Below are positions 13,247-25,595 of a stretch of 64,000 nt of DNA, in pieces. The DNA is from Ruminococcus sp. AF41-9 (GTDB lineage: Bacteria > Bacillota > Clostridia > Lachnospirales > Lachnospiraceae), in assembly GCF_003477525.1 (NCBI RefSeq), contig NZ_QUDO01000002.1:108633-172632 (forward strand). Direction: 5' to 3'. Both the position numbers and the translations under genes were made by a program. Within the stretch, counting starts at the first letter, position 1, and each line of letters begins with the position of its first letter. The notes below the pieces were generated by a model. It was given only the letters and a program-made list of their open reading frames with translations. It made no database searches and was not told the DNA's origin.

Positions 13247-15319
13247 TTATCGTTGTGGGAAAATCAGATTGAACTGCACATTCCCCTCGCCGGGATCAAC
13301 CATTTCCACAGTTGCTTCATACTGTCGCCCTGTTTTTTTGGATACCAGATCCTTATAATGGATTTTTCCTTTAGCCAGGAACTTCTTTGCTGCCGCCTTA
13401 TCCATCTTTTTCCCCTGGCTTGCAAGGAATTTATCATTCTTCCACAAGGTAAAAGCACAGTTCCGGTCAGAACAGTAAAAGTTTACTTTTCCTTCCCTGA
13501 CATCTGCTCCACAGCGGGGACATTTGCCAATGACTTCTCCTTTTGCTTTTCCCTGAAACTGCCCTTTCTTTTCTTCTGAAATACCCTGATATCTGGCAAC
13601 CAGTTCCTGCATCAGCTCTGTAATCCCATTTAGAAATTCATCTGCGGTCTCTGTATTCTGGGCAATGTGATTCAATGCCATTTCCCACTCTGCTGTCATC
13701 TTCGGAGATTTAATCTCATCCGGCAGAACCGTAATCAGTACATTGCCATCATCTGTCGGTACCAGATTTTTCTTTTCCCTTTTCACAAAGCCAGACTGAA
13801 TCAGTTTTTCAATGATTGCTGCCCTTGTTGCCGGTGTGCCAAGTCCTTTCTTTTCTGTATCTCCGGTCAGTTCTTCATTCCCTGCACGTTCCATTGCAGA
13901 AAGCAGGGTATCTTCTGTGTATTGTTTCGGTGGCTGTGTAAAATGCTCCGATACAAAAGAATCACAAGGGCCGTAATGCTTGCCTGCCCAGATATCCAGC
14001 TCCGGCTCTTCTTTCTCAATCTTTACGCCAAAGAACTGTTTCCATTTATTTTCGATCGCCTTGAATCCTTCCTGCTTTGTTTTCTTTGCCGTGAGATAAA
14101 ACGTATGATAATTACAGGTAATCTGACATTTATGGCTCTCATAAATATAAGGATCTGCGGTTGCCGTCAGTACCCTGGCACTGATCAGATACAAAATCTT
14201 ACGGTTTCGTTCTTTCAGTTCACCAATATCTGCTTTGGCTACTTCCATAGTCGGGATAATCGCATGGTGATCAGATACTTTCTTTGAATTTAATACCTTA
14301 CTCACGTCTGGCTGATATTCCAGACCTTCAACATAAGGCATTTTCCCAAGTAACATCTGAATCAGAGTTTCTGTGCTTTCTTCCATCTCATCTGTCAGAT
14401 ACTGGCTGTCTGTTCTCGGATAAGTGACAAGCTTCTGCTCATACATCTCCTGCACGGCATCCAATGTCTGCTGTGCGGTATAGCCAAACATTCTGTTTGC
14501 TTCCCTCTGAAGAGTGGTCAGATCATAGAGTTTTGGAGGGCGTACCGTCTTCTCTTTCACATCATCCTTTTCCACTTCGCACATCCGCTCCAGGCAGTCC
14601 GCAGCCACTTTATCTGCATCCTCTTTTTTCTGAAAATGCTCTGTAACCGCATCCATATCATCAAACTTGATATGAGCCATATAATATTTTTCTTTGGTAA
14701 ATTCCTTGATCTTCTGATTTCGATCCACGATCATGGCAAGTGTTGGTGTCTGCACTCTTCCGACTTTCAGATTCTGGTTATACAGAACGGAAAAAAGACG
14801 GCTCGCATTGATTCCCACCAGCCAGTCTGCCTTTGCCCTGCAAAGTGCTGACTGATAGAGACTGTCATAACACGAACCGTCTTTTAATGACGCAAATCCA
14901 TCTTTAATTGCCTGTTCTTCCATGGAAGAAATCCAGAGCCGCTTCATCGGCTTTTTGCATCCTGCCTGCTCATACACCAGGCGAAAGATTAACTCTCCTT
15001 CACGTCCTGCATCAGTAGCACAGATCACTTCATCTACTTTAGAATCTCTCATCAGTTTCTTTAAGATTCCAAATTGCTTTTTCGTGCCTTCCAATACCTT
15101 GTGTTTCCAACACTCCGGCACAATCGGCAGATCTTCATATCTCCATTTTTTATATTTTTCATCGTATTCCGATGCATCGCATAATCCAACTAGATGTCCT
15201 ACGCACCAGGAAACGATATAACCGTTTCCCTCCACGTAGCCATCTTTTCTTGTTCTGGCTCCCAGTACCGAAGCCAGTGCCATCGCAACCGATGGCTTTT
15301 CTGCAATCACTAATTTCAT
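13247..15319 (-). CDS. topB: DNA topoisomerase III (TopB-type, ICE-encoded)
   Basis: A 690-residue type IA topoisomerase that relaxes and decatenates single-stranded regions, presumably during ICE transfer or replication. The N-terminal TOPRIM domain is clear: MKLVIAEKPSVAMALA with the acidic motif CATDAGREGELIFR. The active-site tyrosine is in the TYPRTDSQYL motif, and GRVQTPTLAMI is the conserved region before it. Near the C-terminus is a four-cysteine zinc ribbon (CPRCG...CSDRNC). Length is normal for ICE TopB. It follows the CD1107 gene by 6 bp, in the same operon. Confidence 0.96.
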   Translation of the reverse strand: MKLVIAEKPSVAMALASVLGARTRKDGYVEGNGYIVSWCVGHLVGLCDASEYDEKYKKWRYEDLPIVPECWKHKVLEGTKKQFGILKKLMRDSKVDEVICATDAGREGELIFRLVYEQAGCKKPMKRLWISSMEEQAIKDGFASLKDGSCYDSLYQSALCRAKADWLVGINASRLFSVLYNQNLKVGRVQTPTLAMIVDRNQKIKEFTKEKYYMAHIKFDDMDAVTEHFQKKEDADKVAADCLERMCEVEKDDVKEKTVRPPKLYDLTTLQREANRMFGYTAQQTLDAVQEMYEQKLVTYPRTDSQYLTDEMEESTETLIQMLLGKMPYVEGLEYQPDVSKVLNSKKVSDHHAIIPTMEVAKADIGELKERNRKILYLISARVLTATADPYIYESHKCQITCNYHTFYLTAKKTKQEGFKAIENKWKQFFGVKIEKEEPELDIWAGKHYGPCDSFVSEHFTQPPKQYTEDTLLSAMERAGNEELTGDTEKKGLGTPATRAAIIEKLIQSGFVKREKKNLVPTDDGNVLITVLPDEIKSPKMTAEWEMALNHIAQNTETADEFLNGITELMQELVARYQGISEEKKGQFQGKAKGEVIGKCPRCGADVREGKVNFYCSDRNCAFTLWKNDKFLASQGKKMDKAAAKKFLAKGKIHYKDLVSKKTGRQYEATVEMVDPGEGNVQFNLIFPQR

Positions 15320-15325
15320 TTACTC

Positions 15326-16741
15326 CTACTCCTCTTCTTCATCTTCCAGTACATCATCATTGAAATCTTCATCTCTCAGGATTTCCGGTTCTGCACTTTC
15401 TTCCTGCTCATCTGCATCGTCTACTTCCCGTTTTTCTGACTCTGAATCTTCGGATTCATCTTCATCCTCTTCCATCTCATCCTCGTCATCATATTCATGC
15501 TTTGGTTTATAGACTTTGAAGTAATATCCCCCTGCCGTAGCTCCGACTGCAACCAGTGCGATCAAAAGATAGGTTCCAAATGGACTTTTATCTTCTGGCA
15601 TCTGAATGTCATCCTCTACCTTATCTTTCTCGGATGACTCTGTCGTTTCCGGTTTTTCTTCCTCTGCTTTTTTCTCTGGTTCTGCATAAACCGTATCCAC
15701 TTCCGGAAGTGTCACTGAATCAGAAAGTGTGAAGTTCATCAGATCTTTCTCACTGACTTCGGTAAGGAAATACACATTATCCTGAGATTTTGAATTGTCG
15801 ATGATCAGATAGAAAATCTTACCACTCTTCGTTGAAATGGTATAAAACTCTTTTGTGCCTTCCGTAGCTGTTTTTGTAACGGATTCTGCCGTCTCGCCTT
15901 CTTTATTAAGCTGTTCCTCAATACCTGTCACTGTCCGATCATCCACGGTTCCTTTTGCATCTGTCGGCTCAGAAGCCTGTGCATCCTGTGGAAGCGGAGA
16001 AGTCGTTGTTTTTTCAGTCCCCGTTGCATCTGCACTGGTCGTAGTTGCCATTGCACCATTGCTGTCACTGGAAGATTTCTGTTTTTCTGCCTGCTTCTTT
16101 GCCCATTCATAGTAAGGATTCTGCAACACATACTTTTCAGAAGTATTTCCAGCACCATCTGTTACCGTAATCTCAATCTGTTTTGTAGTAAAATCTTTCT
16201 GTGTCAGTTGCACTCTCAGCATTCCATCCTTCAAGTCTGTATAAGTGGTGCCATTGACGGTTACCGCAGTAATCCCGGATACTGTATCATTCCCCTGAAT
16301 CGTCAGCACACCATCTGTCAGAGAAGCAGAGAGTGTCGGCTTTTCCGTGTCATAACACTTAATAGAGCGATTCTGCTCATAGACCTTCCCCTCACCATCT
16401 GTCACACGTACATACACTGTCTGATTTCCAGTGATCGTGATACTTCCGCTTCCGGTTACATCCTGCCAGCTTCCATCTTTTCCTGCTTTTGCTTCAATTT
16501 TTGCTATTGAGAATCCTTCCGGCATATGACTGGCATCTACCGTGACAGCAATGGTTGTTTCTCCCTGTTTCCAGCCATCCGGTTTCTCAATCGTGATTGC
16601 AGGTGTGGTATTTTCAGCTGCATAAACAGTCTGTGTCTGGAGCAAAGGTGTTGTCAGGCAAAGAAATGTCGTTGCTGCAAGCAATCCTTTTTTCACTCTA
16701 TTTTTAGATTTCTTCTGTTTCATCTTCTCTAAATTCATCAT
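15326..16741 (-). CDS. CD1107-family mobile element protein (secreted/membrane)
   Basis: A 471-residue surface protein of the conjugation module. The N-terminus is a signal peptide (KKGLLAATTFLCLTTPLL...VYAAE), followed by two Ig-like stretches of about 80-90 residues with 'VTVDASHMPEGF' and 'YVRVTDGEGKVYEQN' patterns. A Ser/Thr-rich linker comes next, then a DUF4366-like domain (EFYTISTKSGKIFYLIID). One membrane helix (GTYLLIALVAVGATAGGYYF) and a very acidic cytoplasmic tail of Asp/Glu close the protein. This architecture matches CD1107 of the C. difficile CTns. Its exact role is unknown; the position between topB and DUF4315 is the conserved one. Confidence 0.88.
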   Translation of the reverse strand: MMNLEKMKQKKSKNRVKKGLLAATTFLCLTTPLLQTQTVYAAENTTPAITIEKPDGWKQGETTIAVTVDASHMPEGFSIAKIEAKAGKDGSWQDVTGSGSITITGNQTVYVRVTDGEGKVYEQNRSIKCYDTEKPTLSASLTDGVLTIQGNDTVSGITAVTVNGTTYTDLKDGMLRVQLTQKDFTTKQIEITVTDGAGNTSEKYVLQNPYYEWAKKQAEKQKSSSDSNGAMATTTSADATGTEKTTTSPLPQDAQASEPTDAKGTVDDRTVTGIEEQLNKEGETAESVTKTATEGTKEFYTISTKSGKIFYLIIDNSKSQDNVYFLTEVSEKDLMNFTLSDSVTLPEVDTVYAEPEKKAEEEKPETTESSEKDKVEDDIQMPEDKSPFGTYLLIALVAVGATAGGYYFKVYKPKHEYDDEDEMEEDEDESEDSESEKREVDDADEQEESAEPEILRDEDFNDDVLEDEEEE

Positions 16742-16768
16742 CAGACCTTGTTTCCTCCTTCTGTATTT

Positions 16769-16996
16769 CTACCCTGCCGGGCAGTTCATTTTCATTCTCT
16801 TTTTGAAAGCTTCCAATTCCGGAATACTCATATCCATTGCACGGATAATTTTTACAATTTCCAGATTTTCCGCTTCTGTTTTTGCAATCTCCGCAGCCTT
16901 GAACCGCTTTAAATCTGCTTCATATCTGGCTTTGGATGCTTCCATTTTTTCCTTGGCTTTCTCATAATCCACCGTTGCTTTTTCAAGACTTTTCAT
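16769..16996 (-). CDS. DUF4315 family protein
   Basis: A 75-residue, highly charged helical protein (MKSLEKATVDYEKAKEKMEASK) ending in the helix SIPELEAFKKRMK typical of DUF4315. It is a small conserved component between the CD1107 and CD1108 genes in Tn1549-like elements, predicted to form a coiled coil. Role unknown. A good Shine-Dalgarno (GGAAAGGAGAAGC) precedes the ATG. Confidence 0.85.
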   Translation of the reverse strand: MKSLEKATVDYEKAKEKMEASKARYEADLKRFKAAEIAKTEAENLEIVKIIRAMDMSIPELEAFKKRMKMNCPAG

Positions 16997-17038
16997 CGCT
17001 TCTCCTTTCCGGACGGCTGATGCAGCCGCCCTTTTTTC

Positions 17039-19854
17039 TTACCATCGTCCAAATCCATAGAAATGGCTCTGCCAGTATGGGGAATTGATGGACGTATACT
17101 GCACCGGATGTCCACAATGGATCATTTGACCATTGCCTACATAGATTCCGATATGCGTTACCGGCTCCCCTGCGTCGTAAGTTCCAGTAAAGAAAATCAA
17201 ATCTCCCGGCTGTGCCTCCGACTGGGATACTGGTGTACAAATGTTGTACAGTCCCTGTGCTGTTAGTCTTCCTGTATTCCTTACACCAGAGTTTGTCAGA
17301 CAGTAGCTTACAAATCCAGAACAATCGAATCCACTTGGGGAATATCCACCCCATACATATGGTGTTCCAAGATATCTCGCTGCTTCATTTAACAAACGCT
17401 GTGCTGCTTCACTGGTATATTCATTGCCGCCAAAGCCTGCTCCTTCTCCAGTTTCCAGATAAAAGATCGGGTTTAACCGCTCTCCATTTTTCAGAAGTTC
17501 AATATGAAGATGGCTTCCTGTGGAATTTCCAGTGTTTCCTACCAGACCAATTTCATCTCCTTTGGTAACAGATGCACCTGCAGATACGCTCCGGCTGCTT
17601 AAATGTGCATACCGCAGTTCATAGCCTTTACTGTCCTTGATCACAACATAATTGCCATAGCTGTCGTTATAAGCAGAAGTTGTAACCGTTCCGGTCAGCC
17701 CTGCCATTACTTTTGTTCCCTCCGGTGCTCCGATATCCATACCATTATGAAGCTGATTTGCTCCTGAAATTGGATAAATCCGATATCCATAATAGCTTGT
17801 CACACTGGAATACCAGTTAAAATCAACCGGTGTCGCAAACATCTGTAAATTACCTTTCGTATCGTTATAGGCACTGAACAGTTCTTTCTGGAAAAATCCC
17901 AGCCTTTCCTGACAGATTGACATCAGATTTCCACTGTTTAAGGTGACATTCAGCACATCTACATCTCTTGTCCTGGTGACTTCCACTTCCTGGCTTCCAT
18001 TATCATCTGCCAGATAACATTCCCAGGTCTTATGACCATGTGCGGATGCTGCCGCATGATTATCATAGTAAACATCAAACTGCACACCATATCTTGCGAA
18101 AGCTCCGGTATCTTCTACCGTATATTCGACACCATTCATTACCACCTTTGTTCCCATTGGAACAAACGGATTAGAAGCATCTACGCTAAGGTGTGATTGG
18201 CTGTTGGATATGCTCCACTGGCAGTCGGTCCTCCGCTCCAAATACCACAACAGATTGGACAGTTACAATATCCGCTTGTTACAACCTGTCCCAAAGATTC
18301 TCCAACTCTTACTGTTGCTGTCTCTGTCACAGTCTCATTGACTGCTTCAGTAGTCAGATGATATTGCTCTGCAAACAATGCATCCAGTTCCGGCTTGACC
18401 TGTTCAAAAGTAAACTCCTCATACTTTGCTGACAGATAACTGATCAGGATAAACGGATCATGCTCAATAGGTCCGATGTTATATCGGTATTCCTCATGTC
18501 CCGGTTCTTCAGATTCCATGTTGTTAATCCGCTCCTGCAGATTAGCTTCCAGCTGTGTATAATACAGTTCCGCTTCCCGGATTGCTTGATCCGATGACAG
18601 ATAACTGGTTCCCGTGTAAGTGATCACATTTTGTAAAAACACTGCAGAGCATGACGTGACATTCGTTATAATCAGAAACATCAATCCGATCAGAACTGCC
18701 ACACTGATACACACCTTCCGGTTTTCTTTAAAGAAGTTGGTGACTTTGCCGCCAATCTTCTTGATATAATCAATCGTACCTTTTGTAGCTGTACCTACGG
18801 TCTGTTCACTTCGCTTTGCTTTGGCATAATCCCGTTTGATCTGTTGCTTCTGAATCTGTTTTTTTAGCTTCTTCTGCTCCTGACGGGCTGCCGCCTGTGT
18901 CTGTTTCTCTGCCTGTCTCTCCAGTCTGCTTCTCTTTCTGGAAGCCCTCTGTTTCCTTCGTCTGGCACTTCTCTGTTCCAGCCGGTAAATGCCTTCGCAG
19001 CCTTCTTCCATCTTATGGGCACCTTCTACTGCCGCATTATCGTCTTCATTTTTACTGATCTCACGATGCAATGCTGCGGAAGTTGCACTTCCTGCTTTCT
19101 TAACAACAAAAGCTTTTTCTGTTTTCACAGATTCCCCTTCGCCAAACTTCAGGCGGGATTTCTTCTTTCCAGAACCCTCTCCTTCATTTGCCTGATAAAC
19201 CTGTGCCTTCTTGGAATGCTGCTTTGCTTCCTTTTTCTTTCTTGCTTCCTCATAAGAAAACTTTTTGGCTTTTTCCTTCTGTTTCTGATGACGGAAATTG
19301 ACTCCATCCGTATCCATCTGGTTCAATTTCTCCATATCTTTGTCATTTTTCACAGAAGCACCAGTCTCTTCATAAGCAAATTTCAGACGCTGTTTCTGCT
19401 TTGGTTTCTTACTTCCACCATTCTTCTTACTCCGGCTGTCTCCTCTGTTTTCTGAAAGATCCGCACGTTTTTCTTTCAGTCTCCCTGACTGGCTGGCTTC
19501 GGATTTTTCCGCAAATCTTGATTCTTTTCTGTTCTCAGCACGGATTCTTTTCCGGTTTTGTTGCTTTCTATTTTGTCCAAAATCCTCACTTTGGTTCTCC
19601 GTTCGCATCAGTTCCGGTGCATCCCTGGATTTTTGCACAGAGGGACGGATATTTTTCCCACTCCGCTTAGACTGGCGGGGAGACTTATCCACAAGGTTTT
19701 CTGCTTTTTCCCCCTGTTTTGTTCCCATCTGCACATCACTGGCACGGTTACTGACACGAACAGAAGATTTATCCGTCAGGTTTTCTTCCACCAGACCATC
19801 TTTGGTCATCTTCTGGACCTTCTTATCCCTGACTTTCATTCTCTGTTCTGCCAC
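17039..19854 (-). CDS. CD1108-family cell-wall hydrolase (M23 + NlpC/P60), frameshifted
   Basis: The VirB1/Tcp-like peptidoglycan hydrolase of the mating apparatus, about 940 residues once joined. The start is a GTG at 19854 with a strong GGAGGAG site. The first about 350 residues are a very basic, Lys/Arg/Gln-rich cytoplasmic tail, followed by one membrane helix (VCISVAVLIGLMFLIITNV) and an extracellular coiled region. A GYCNCPICCGIWSGG segment leads into a 3D/RlpA-like domain. The frame changes near 18185 (coding strand TTA GCG TAG versus GC(N) GTA GAT), fitting one lost base. Then come an M23 LytM-type domain (HNGMDIGAPEGTKV, GSHLHIELL) and a C-terminal NlpC/P60 domain with Cys in SGFDCSGFVSY and His in VTHIGIYVG. 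Confidence 0.9.
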
Positions 19855-19857
19855 TGA

Positions 19858-19968
19858 TTACTCCTCCTTCTTCGGATACCCTTTCCCTGCCTGTAATAAA
19901 CAGAGAAAAGCGATGCCAAATACAGCACCGCCACTAAAAGTTAATACATATGAAATTGCTCGTAACAT
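19858..19968 (-). CDS. DUF3789-type single-pass membrane peptide (36 aa)
   Basis: MLRAISYVLTFSGGAVFGIA continues as a single hydrophobic helix and ends GYPKKEE. It has an AAGGAGAAGAC ribosome site and a stop only 4 bp before the GTG of the CD1108 gene. The sequence matches the small DUF3789 proteins that sit between virB4 and CD1108 in this ICE family. It probably is an accessory membrane component. Confidence 0.8.
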   Translation of the reverse strand: MLRAISYVLTFSGGAVFGIAFLCLLQAGKGYPKKEE

Positions 19969-19984
19969 TGTCTTCTCCTTTGAT

Positions 19985-22441
19985 TTAACCTGCTTCGGAA
20001 GTTTCCTCCAAGCGGGTTGTCATGATTTTATAGAGGGAATTCTTCGGGAATCTGTCTACGAATGGAATAATGACATTTCCATAGAACAGAAGTCCTTCCC
20101 CCTCATTACTGTTGGTTACATAGGACAGCTGGGTTGGTGAGATATTCAGCTGTTTTGCAAGAATCTGCCGGTCACCGGAAGCCTGGTTGAGCATATAAAT
20201 AAAATCTGAATTTTCAAATATATTCTCTATCTCCCTGGAAGACAACAAATCCTTAATATTCTGGGTGATACCAGTTGGAATACCACCCCATTTACGAAAT
20301 CTCTTCCAGATTTCCACACTATAAGCTGCAGTCTGCTCTTCCTTCAAAAGAAGATGGAACTCATCCACATAGTATCTGGTGGACTTATGGGCAGAACGGT
20401 TCATCGTTACCCTGTTCCAGACCTGATCCTGGATTACGAGCATCCCAATCTTTTTCAGCTGTTTGCCAAGTTCTTTGATGTCAAAGCAGACAATACGGTT
20501 ATTGATATCCACGTTCGTCTGATGGTTAAATACATTCAAAGAACCTGTAACATAGATCTCCAATGAAGTGGCCAGTCGCTGTGCTTCTGGCTCTTCCTGT
20601 TTTCTCAGAAGGTTGTATAAGTCCTCCAGGATTGGCATCTTCTCCGGTATTGGATCGGCAAGGTATTCCTGATATACTAACCGAACACAACGGTCAATAA
20701 TCGTTTTTTCTACCGGCTCCAGTCCATTCTTTCCGCCAACAATCAACTCACACAGAGATAAAATAAAATCTGCTTTTAATGACAGCGGATTGTCTTCCTC
20801 GGAATAATTCAGGTTCAGATCCATCGGATTGATATACTGGTCAGATACCGGTGAAACCCGAACTACCTGCCCATGCAGTGCCTGCACAAGTGCCGAATAT
20901 TCGGCTTCTGGATCACAGACAATGATATCGTCCTCCGTAATCAGAAAGCAGTTTGTAATCTCTCTCTTTGCTGAGAAGGACTTACCGGAACCTGGTGTAC
21001 CAAGAATCAGTCCATTCGGGTTCTTCAAACGTTTCCGATCAACCATAATCATGTTATTGGATAACGCATTCAGCCCGTAATAAAGAGCTTCCCCTTCCTG
21101 AAACAACTCCTGCGTCGTAAATGGCACAAAGATTGCAGTTGATGATGTGGTAAGCCCTCTTTGGATTTCAATTCGATTGACTCCAAGCGGAATACAGGAC
21201 ATAAGTGCTGCTTCCTGCTGATAATCCAACTGTTTTAAAGAACAATTATATTTCTGTGCGATTCCCTGCACCTGGAAAATATTATTATCCAGTTTCTGAC
21301 GCTTCTTTGCGGTATTCATAACCAGAACCGTTACAAGGAACATTCTCTCATTTCTGGACTGCAGATCTTCCAACAGATTCTTCGCCTCTTCTCCATAAGT
21401 CACAAGGTCCGATGGAAGCACGTCCATATCATAACCGGAACGTACCGCGCGTTTCTGCTCTTCAATCTTCATCTTATCCAAATCTGAAATCTTGCTCTTA
21501 ATCATCTTGATCGCTGAACTCTGGTCAATAGACTGGATATGAATGTTGACATTGATACTATCATCCACATCCAGGAAATCTGCAAGCATCCGGTCTGTCA
21601 GCTCCGGTGCAAGAATCTGCAGGTAGCTTACACTTCCCATCGTCCTTCCCATCAAAAATGTCTGATTCTTGGAAAAGTTAAAGGAAGTCGGTGCAATAAA
21701 ATCCTTGGTCTTTAATCCGGTTTCTGGAAGCATCTTGTACTGGAACTTAAATGGTTCGATCCGATCCTGGTTGAACACATGATACAGAATCTCCAGCCTT
21801 TCCAGTCCATTCAAAGAATGTGCCTGTGCTCCCAGAACCTTAAAGTTATTTAAGATATCCGTTTCGATTCTTTCAAGCCTTGGTCTTGCCACCTTCAGGC
21901 TTTCTGCTTCGATTCCAAAAGTGATATACTTCGTCTTTACCAGACCATTATTTCCCTTGGAAAGCTGATTTTTCAGCATAGTACGGTACTCTTCACGAAT
22001 GGCATTGAAGTCATCGTTCTGATCCGGAATATCAATGCTTTTCTCAAATTCTGCCACATCCACCTGCTGATTGATAAAGGACAGCTGCACACTGATGGAA
22101 GAATCAAAGTAATTTAAGAAATCACAGTAATTCTCAAATATCGTGGTCTTATCCTCGTTTAAAGCCAGCTGATAATTGATGTCGTAAAACTGAATCGTCT
22201 TGGAGAAAAAGGTCTTTGTCACCTGGCAGATACCATCCTGCAGCATCCGAATATACGGAATACTCTGCTGTGCAGTTGTAGGAATGCTTTTCTGTTTCCT
22301 GCGGTCCCGCTCCTGTTTCTTCCTACGCTTTTCCTGTTCTCTTTCTTTTCTGCTTTTTTTGTTTCTTCTTTCCTGACGGTTTCTTTTTTCCGCCAGGGAC
22401 AGACGCTCCTGCTGAGCCTCCTGCTTTGTCTTTTTTGCCAT
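19985..22441 (-). CDS. VirB4/TraE-type conjugation ATPase (CD1110 family)
   Basis: The ATPase that energises the type IV secretion channel. Starting at the ATG at 22441 (perfect AAAAGGAGGG site) gives MAKKTKQEAQQERL and a protein of about 818 aa. A basic Lys/Arg/Gln/Glu N-terminal about 60 residues precedes the VirB4 N-domain. Walker A is GLILGTPGSGKSFSAKRE, Walker B is near YYVDEFHLLL, and the downstream GGIPTGITQNIKDLL motif is typical. Length is normal. The 5' end overlaps the prgI 3' end by more than 110 bp in another frame, and both reading frames are Lys-rich there. Confidence 0.94.
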   Translation of the reverse strand: MAKKTKQEAQQERLSLAEKRNRQERRNKKSRKEREQEKRRKKQERDRRKQKSIPTTAQQSIPYIRMLQDGICQVTKTFFSKTIQFYDINYQLALNEDKTTIFENYCDFLNYFDSSISVQLSFINQQVDVAEFEKSIDIPDQNDDFNAIREEYRTMLKNQLSKGNNGLVKTKYITFGIEAESLKVARPRLERIETDILNNFKVLGAQAHSLNGLERLEILYHVFNQDRIEPFKFQYKMLPETGLKTKDFIAPTSFNFSKNQTFLMGRTMGSVSYLQILAPELTDRMLADFLDVDDSINVNIHIQSIDQSSAIKMIKSKISDLDKMKIEEQKRAVRSGYDMDVLPSDLVTYGEEAKNLLEDLQSRNERMFLVTVLVMNTAKKRQKLDNNIFQVQGIAQKYNCSLKQLDYQQEAALMSCIPLGVNRIEIQRGLTTSSTAIFVPFTTQELFQEGEALYYGLNALSNNMIMVDRKRLKNPNGLILGTPGSGKSFSAKREITNCFLITEDDIIVCDPEAEYSALVQALHGQVVRVSPVSDQYINPMDLNLNYSEEDNPLSLKADFILSLCELIVGGKNGLEPVEKTIIDRCVRLVYQEYLADPIPEKMPILEDLYNLLRKQEEPEAQRLATSLEIYVTGSLNVFNHQTNVDINNRIVCFDIKELGKQLKKIGMLVIQDQVWNRVTMNRSAHKSTRYYVDEFHLLLKEEQTAAYSVEIWKRFRKWGGIPTGITQNIKDLLSSREIENIFENSDFIYMLNQASGDRQILAKQLNISPTQLSYVTNSNEGEGLLFYGNVIIPFVDRFPKNSLYKIMTTRLEETSEAG

Positions 22442-22787
22442 CCGGCACACCCTCCTTTTTTACAAGGGTGGAAATCTCCTGATAAAAATTTTCTGTCTTA
22501 TATGGTCTTACTGCCGGACAGATAAACTTCTGTCGAATGATATTTGCCACCACTTTTTCAAAGGGAAGCCCGTCTTTTTCATACATTGCCATGAAGAAAA
22601 ACGGAAGCATGACCGTTACCATCAAAATGGCAGCGATACTGGAACCGATTGGTTTTCTCATGAACAGATAAAACGGAATTCCCACAACTGCGGCAAGTGA
22701 AAAGAAAATCAACTGCCGCTTTGTCAGATTTAACGCTACTTTTGTTTTGACCTTGGTAAGGTCTTTTGGTACTGGTACATACGCCAT
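22323..22787 (-). CDS. PrgI family conjugation membrane protein
   Basis: A 154-residue VirB3-like inner membrane partner of VirB4. MAYVPVPKDLTKVKTKVALN is the conserved start, followed by two membrane helices (about residues 27-45 and 50-70) and the motif EKVVANIIRQKFICPAVRPY. The C-terminal about 45 residues (KKKPSGKKKQKKQKRKRTG) are extremely basic and overlap the start of virB4 in a different frame. The neighbourhood trbL-prgI-virB4 is the standard ICE order. Confidence 0.92.
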   Translation of the reverse strand: MAYVPVPKDLTKVKTKVALNLTKRQLIFFSLAAVVGIPFYLFMRKPIGSSIAAILMVTVMLPFFFMAMYEKDGLPFEKVVANIIRQKFICPAVRPYKTENFYQEISTLVKKEGVPDGKKDKAGGSAGASVPGGKKKPSGKKKQKKQKRKRTGKA

Positions 22788-22810
22788 GGTATGCGCTCCT
22801 TTCCTGCCCG

Positions 22811-23679
22811 TTAGTGGGCATTGAATATCGATTTGCTAAGGCTTCCGGTCTTGAATAATGAAAATGCAAGAATCACGGTATAAGCCGCTACTGAAAACAT
22901 TGCTGCATGAAGGTCACTGGATATGGTCATTGCATTTACTAAAACTGCATAAATTCCCACACAGACCATCATGAAGAATCCCTGAAATGCCAGTGCAAAC
23001 AAGCCTTTTAAATAGTTGTTTCCGATATTGCCCCATTCCTTATTGGTCATGGTAGCAAACGGAATTGGTGCTATGGAAGTATAAAGGTAAATTTCTATCA
23101 TTCTTCCGTACAAAATAACGGTTATGATGATTGACAGAATCCGCATGGTAATACTGATCAGCAGCGTTTCCATGGATAGCAGGAACAAATCCCCTAACTC
23201 CATATCCTCCAGGGCATCCACAATCCGTGTAATTGCTTCTGTTGCATCCACCGCAGTGTTTCCTGATATCACCCCGGCGGCATTGTTGACCACATGTTGG
23301 CCAACGTCAAAGACCGCCATCGTGATATTGAACGTATTTGTCACCAGATAAATGGCCACATACGCTTTGAAGATCCAGAGGAAAATGTTATAAGTCTCAA
23401 ATTCATGGAAATTGTTTTTCTGTGTTACCATCGTGATCAATTCATAGCACAGGACAAAGGTGATGATCAGTCCCGCAATGGGGACGATCACCGTTTGGGA
23501 TATATTCTGAATCAGATTAAAATCCCTGCATTCCATCCCTGCGGTGTCTGTCCCACCTGCCCGGCTATGGTTCCCACCTGCTCATTGACAGACGTGAACA
23601 TGTTATCCAAACATGACTTGATAAGTCCGATCAGGATATCCTTTATCGCTTCCGTAATTCTCTCAATGATGGTGTTCAT
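22811..23679 (-). CDS. TrbL/VirB6-like (CD1112 family) conjugation membrane protein, frameshifted
   Basis: A polytopic membrane component of the conjugation channel, 289 aa when joined, which is the normal length. The start at 23679 (GAGGAG site) gives MNTIIERITEAIKDILIGLI. At 23519-23522 the coding strand has ATTTTAAT; one more T would give GIFNLIQNISQ and join both frames, so a one-base loss in a T run is likely. The second part has five or six hydrophobic segments, including TVIVPIAGLIITFVLCYE and ILSIIITVILYGRMIEI. It lies directly downstream of the split maff2, as in related ICEs. Confidence 0.9.
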
Positions 23680-23691
23680 CTACCACTCCTC

Positions 23692-23787
23692 TTAAGAGAA
23701 CAATGTTGCCAGCTGTGGAATCAGGGTAGTTCCCAGCAGCATGATTCCGGCACCAGCCATCAGCTGTTTGATGCCCTGGCTCTTTGC
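23692..23787 (-). pseudogene. maff2, 3' fragment (split by IME)
   Basis: Translation from the IME end reads AKSQGIKQLMAGAGIMLLGT, then TLIPQLATLFS and a stop, the C-terminal half of a Maff2 family pilin-like membrane protein. The N-terminal half lies 10.4 kb away at 34172-34312. It has no start codon of its own. Maff2 proteins are conserved small membrane subunits next to trbL in Tn1549-like ICEs. Confidence 0.88.
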
Positions 23788-23828
23788 TCAAGTGAGATAA
23801 AGAAGTAAAAGAAGTGTAAAAAATTTTG

Positions 23829-23872
23829 CCGTTCCTATCCGGCACTTGCGCATTGTGTCGGATAGGTCGGGC
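23829..23872 (-). terminator. Terminator of the IME serine recombinase
   Basis: Coding-strand CCTATCCGACAC, loop, GTGCCGGATAGG with one bulge, followed about 8 nt later by a run of T (AAAATTTTTT). It lies right after the recombinase stop at the left IME end and protects the flanking ICE genes from read-through. Confidence 0.75.
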
Positions 23873-23874
23873 GG

Positions 23875-25553
<1,679 letters not shown>

Positions 25554-25595
25554 TGTATAGCGGCAAAAGCGTCAAATCTGCTTCTTTATGGTCGG

